Origin: Flavobacteriales bacterium UBA852
Lineage (GTDB): Bacteria; Bacteroidota; Bacteroidia; Flavobacteriales_E; Vicingaceae
Direction of reading: 5' to 3'
Assembly: GCA_002295925.1 (NCBI GenBank)
Contig: DBGO01000007.1
Coordinates: forward strand, 114,591 to 178,590
DNA: 64,000 bases
Position 1 is the first letter of the stretch. Each line of letters starts with the position of its first letter. Below are positions 61,735-64,000 of this stretch, piece by piece. The position numbers and the translations under genes are program-made. The notes beneath the pieces were generated by a model. The model was not told the origin of the DNA. It did no database searches and saw only the letters and a list, made by a program, of their open reading frames with translations.

Positions 61735-63291
61735 ATGCGATTAGTATTTTTATTTGTGTGTTTATCTGTTTTTTCGGTATCGTTTTCACAATATAATAAC
61801 GGACAGTCATTTCCTTGTTTGTATCTGTCAGGGAATCATTTAAATAATGGAAATCATAACTACGGGGCGATTAATTGCGTGGAAATAAACGGCGGAAATT
61901 TACCGGTAGCAGTAAGTCCTGGGCAAAATATTGATGTTAAAGCCGGTAATTATATTCATGTTACCAATGCACACTTTGATAACTCAACCGGAGGTATGAC
62001 TCATTTGCATATTGAAAAACCGACATTTAATGTCGCATGGTTTAAACCATTCAATACCCTGGGTAGAGTAGGTAAATATAAAACCATGGAAATAGGTATC
62101 GAATTACCGCCGGACATTAAACAAAAGGTATATAATTTTATTAACCAATATGGACAGCCGCAAAACAGAATAAACCCTTTTGACCCTGATCAAATTGACG
62201 TTCAAGTACAATTAACCTCTCCGTCAAATAAAATTTTTAACCGCTACGCTTTTTATTATCAACCATATGAACGAACATCAAGTGATTTTGTACCGAGATT
62301 AACCGATTATTTTTTTCGTTTCAGATTTGCGCCCGATGAATTGGGAACATGGAAAATGACCATAAAAATAGTACTGCCCAATCAAACCATAGCCAATCAA
62401 TACGAATTGGAATTTAACTGTGTCCCAAGTAATCATAAAGGTTATTTGATAAAACGTTTTGTAAACAGCAATGATGAACGCGGCAGGTATTTGTATTATA
62501 AAGAAACAAACGAAGCTTTTAAGGGCGTAGGTATGAATATTACACATTCTACCTATGATGACAATTGGACTACTGAAGAGTTTGACCGCCATGTTGACTG
62601 GATAACAAGATTTGCCAATAATGGCGGTAATTTTATGCGTTTGGAACTTGGAGCTCAAAACGCTTTGCCCGATTGGGAAGTATATAACAATTATAATCCG
62701 AGAATGCGCGAAATGTACATGTATGACCGGTTAATAGAACTGTTGGAAAACAAAGGTGTTTATTTTATTATGTTTCGCCATCATGTGGAGTTGGCAAAGG
62801 GTCCTTGTGGTTGGGATCATGCGTGTTGGAATGAAAACCCCTACCGGCAAGCCTTTAATTTACAAGATCGTATGGAGTTTTTTACTAATACGCAAGTAAT
62901 ACAATGGCAAAAAAATTGTTTGCGATACATTATGGCCCGTTGGGGCTACAACAGTAATATGGCTGTATATGAATATTCAGAGTTGGATAATTATGTGGTA
63001 TCAGCTTTCCCAAATGAGCAAGATGATTTAAAGGATATTCATACGTGGTTATATTATATGAAAAATAAAGTAAATCAAATGAATAGTAATGTGTTATTTA
63101 CAGTAACATTTGTATCAAGTGCCTCATATAAAAGAACCATAAAAAAATACAAAAAGCCAAAACCACATAAACGTTTTGTAGAGTTATGTGACGTTGTGGG
63201 ATATCATCTTTATCAAGATTTAGAAAAAAAACAAATTCCGACCGGTACACATTATCTACTAAAATATGGAAAGCTTTTAAAAAACCCGTAA
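61735..63291 (+). CDS. Glycoside hydrolase-like secreted protein, 5' part before a frameshift
   Basis: The first frame has 518 residues with a signal peptide (about 1-19, ending SFSQ). A beta domain of DUF5060 type follows (about 100-230; DELGTWKMTIKI). A TIM barrel starts near 255 (KGVGMNITHSTYDD, GGNFMRLELG), and the likely acid/base Glu sits in YEYSELDN (Glu413 or Glu416). After 63192 the -1 frame is open and carries on the same barrel, including KPVISEEIG, the probable nucleophile. The stop at 63289-63291 therefore truncates the enzyme. A missing A in the A8 (63224-63231) or A6 (63279-63284) tract explains it. The substrate is a polysaccharide, not identified. Confidence 0.75.
   Translation: MRLVFLFVCLSVFSVSFSQYNNGQSFPCLYLSGNHLNNGNHNYGAINCVEINGGNLPVAVSPGQNIDVKAGNYIHVTNAHFDNSTGGMTHLHIEKPTFNVAWFKPFNTLGRVGKYKTMEIGIELPPDIKQKVYNFINQYGQPQNRINPFDPDQIDVQVQLTSPSNKIFNRYAFYYQPYERTSSDFVPRLTDYFFRFRFAPDELGTWKMTIKIVLPNQTIANQYELEFNCVPSNHKGYLIKRFVNSNDERGRYLYYKETNEAFKGVGMNITHSTYDDNWTTEEFDRHVDWITRFANNGGNFMRLELGAQNALPDWEVYNNYNPRMREMYMYDRLIELLENKGVYFIMFRHHVELAKGPCGWDHACWNENPYRQAFNLQDRMEFFTNTQVIQWQKNCLRYIMARWGYNSNMAVYEYSELDNYVVSAFPNEQDDLKDIHTWLYYMKNKVNQMNSNVLFTVTFVSSASYKRTIKKYKKPKPHKRFVELCDVVGYHLYQDLEKKQIPTGTHYLLKYGKLLKNP
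63224..63231 (+). repeat. A8 tract, the most likely frameshift site in the glycoside hydrolase gene
   Basis: Adding one A here turns the following text into KTNSDRYTLSTKIWKAF and then KKPVISEEIGY, which reads as a coherent barrel strand. The -1 frame is open from 63192, and the original frame stops at 63289. Confidence 0.55.
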
Positions 63292-64000
63292 TTTCTGAGG
63301 AAATAGGCTATCTTAATGGAAGCGCTTTATATTGTTGCACTTATTATGAATTTAAAAATAATATTTGGGCTACAACAATGCATGGAAACTTATCATCTGG
63401 CTTACATTGGTGGTGGGACAGAGGTATTTTTTTAAAGCAATATGACAATTATTTTAAATATTTGTCTAACTTTTTAACTGGTGTAAATTACCAGAATTTT
63501 GAATATAAATATAAGACTTGGAAGAGTTTCCCTTTAATAAAATACATGAGAATAGAGAATTTTTATATGGTTCGTAAAAATAAAGAATGGGCAATGGGCT
63601 GGGTACATAATGCTACTTATCGGTGGCGGAACTTTTACAATAGCAGTCCTTGTATTCGTAGTGTAGTTGATAACCAATCTTTAAATTATACATGTATTGC
63701 CGAAGATGGCACTTTATTAGAGCCGAGCAGTTCTGATAATTATTCTGATCATACCGATTATTACGGGAACAATGTTAGTAATATCGTTAATAAACCTATT
63801 AAAATAAAAGGGTTAAAAGGGGCATGGGGCTGGAAAAAACACTGGTATAGAATAGATTTTTATCAAACCCAAAATGTTTCACCATCGAATATGTTTAGTT
63901 ATTCGCTAACCCAACATACTAACATTTCAGGTACATTAAAGCCGGCAATTACACTAAAATCGCCATCGCCCGATTATGCCTACAAGGTTACTTATTTGGG
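63285..64000 (+). pseudogene. Glycoside hydrolase-like protein, 3' part in the -1 frame, runs off the window
   Basis: The frame is open without a stop from 63192 to the window end, about 238 codons after 63285. It holds KPVISEEIGYLNGS (probable nucleophile Glu) and HGNLSSGLHWWWDRG, the aromatic beta-8 region of clan GH-A-type barrels. A beta-rich C-terminal region begins near 63650. The first ATG in the frame is at 63378, so a gene finder may call a separate gene there. Together with the 5' part it forms one gene of at least 755 residues. The 3' end lies outside the window, so a sorting domain cannot be checked. Confidence 0.65.

Noticed and set aside
63276..63285. Slippery heptamers T-TTA-AAA and A-AAA-AAC that could drive programmed -1 frameshifting in the glycoside hydrolase
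   Set aside because: They match the slippery pattern and would give the right frame, but no strong downstream stem was seen. The A8 tract upstream gives a more coherent protein, so an indel is more likely. Not excluded.
1..64000. tRNA, rRNA, CRISPR arrays, insertion sequences, prophage or restriction-modification genes
   Set aside because: I looked in the spacers and gene contents and found none. Small RNAs without clear structure could be missed by reading alone.

Overview
This window is chromosomal DNA from a member of the Bacteroidota. The evidence is TAnnTTTG promoter boxes upstream of many genes, a PorX-type response regulator, secreted proteins with type IX secretion (T9SS) C-terminal domains of both type A and type B, a complete Bat (aerotolerance) locus, a bacillithiol enzyme (BshC), DUF4293 and head-GIN families, and an AT-rich sequence with AT-rich hairpin terminators. 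I found no rRNA, tRNA, CRISPR array, insertion sequence or prophage. No stretch longer than 300 bases lacks a gene; the longest spacer (39485-39760) holds only a terminator. The sequence does not fix the genus.

Layout. 1-4070 (+): tail of a PhoH-like ATPase, then an apparent operon of a Glu/Leu-type dehydrogenase, an MscS channel and an NhaD Na+/H+ antiporter. 4157-9514: alaS, an M23 peptidase and porX. 9654-13509: a metal-homeostasis cluster, with a ZIP transporter and DtxR-type regulator divergent from a TonB-dependent receptor and a palindromic operator candidate between them. 13506-22791 (-): ppx/gppA-like gene and the moxR-DUF58-batD-like-batA-batB-batC-batD-batE operon. 22946-30259: lipoprotein, MMPL/RND permease, rfbA, an SDR epimerase, a polyprenyl synthase and a cation antiporter. 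30341-32970: typA, a small YgjV-like protein and rsmG. 33077-35400: a T9SS cargo protein, then a small accessory patch with an unknown membrane protein and a ParE-type toxin-antitoxin pair among inverted and direct repeats. 35445-39484: ECF sigma factor, GT2, tgt and an LptF/G permease. 39761-46832: rny, a candidate structured RNA or terminator, zapA, a coiled-coil protein, an M23 peptidase, rimO and bshC. 46884-55758: a large T9SS type B surface protein, mgtE, mazG, a PagL-like deacylase, a head-GIN lipoprotein, a DUF4293 protein and an O-antigen-ligase-like protein. 55948-60244: two M16 peptidases and fsa. 60401-64000: two exported proteins, each broken by a one-base deficit next to a homopolymer.

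Most of the window is ordinary core genome. The parts most worth a second look are the two neighbouring frameshifted surface genes at the right edge (C7 tract at 60417-60423; A8/A6 tracts at 63224-63284, which separate the two catalytic glutamates of a glycoside hydrolase), four genes whose TAnnTTTG box lies exactly 5 nt before the ATG (probable leaderless mRNAs), the repeat-flanked patch at 34004-35400, a tRNA-guanine transglycosylase that has lost its zinc cysteines, the DtxR operator lying on a receptor promoter, and a strong hairpin between zapA and rny. I did not find a convincing wholly new multi-gene defence or biosynthetic system.
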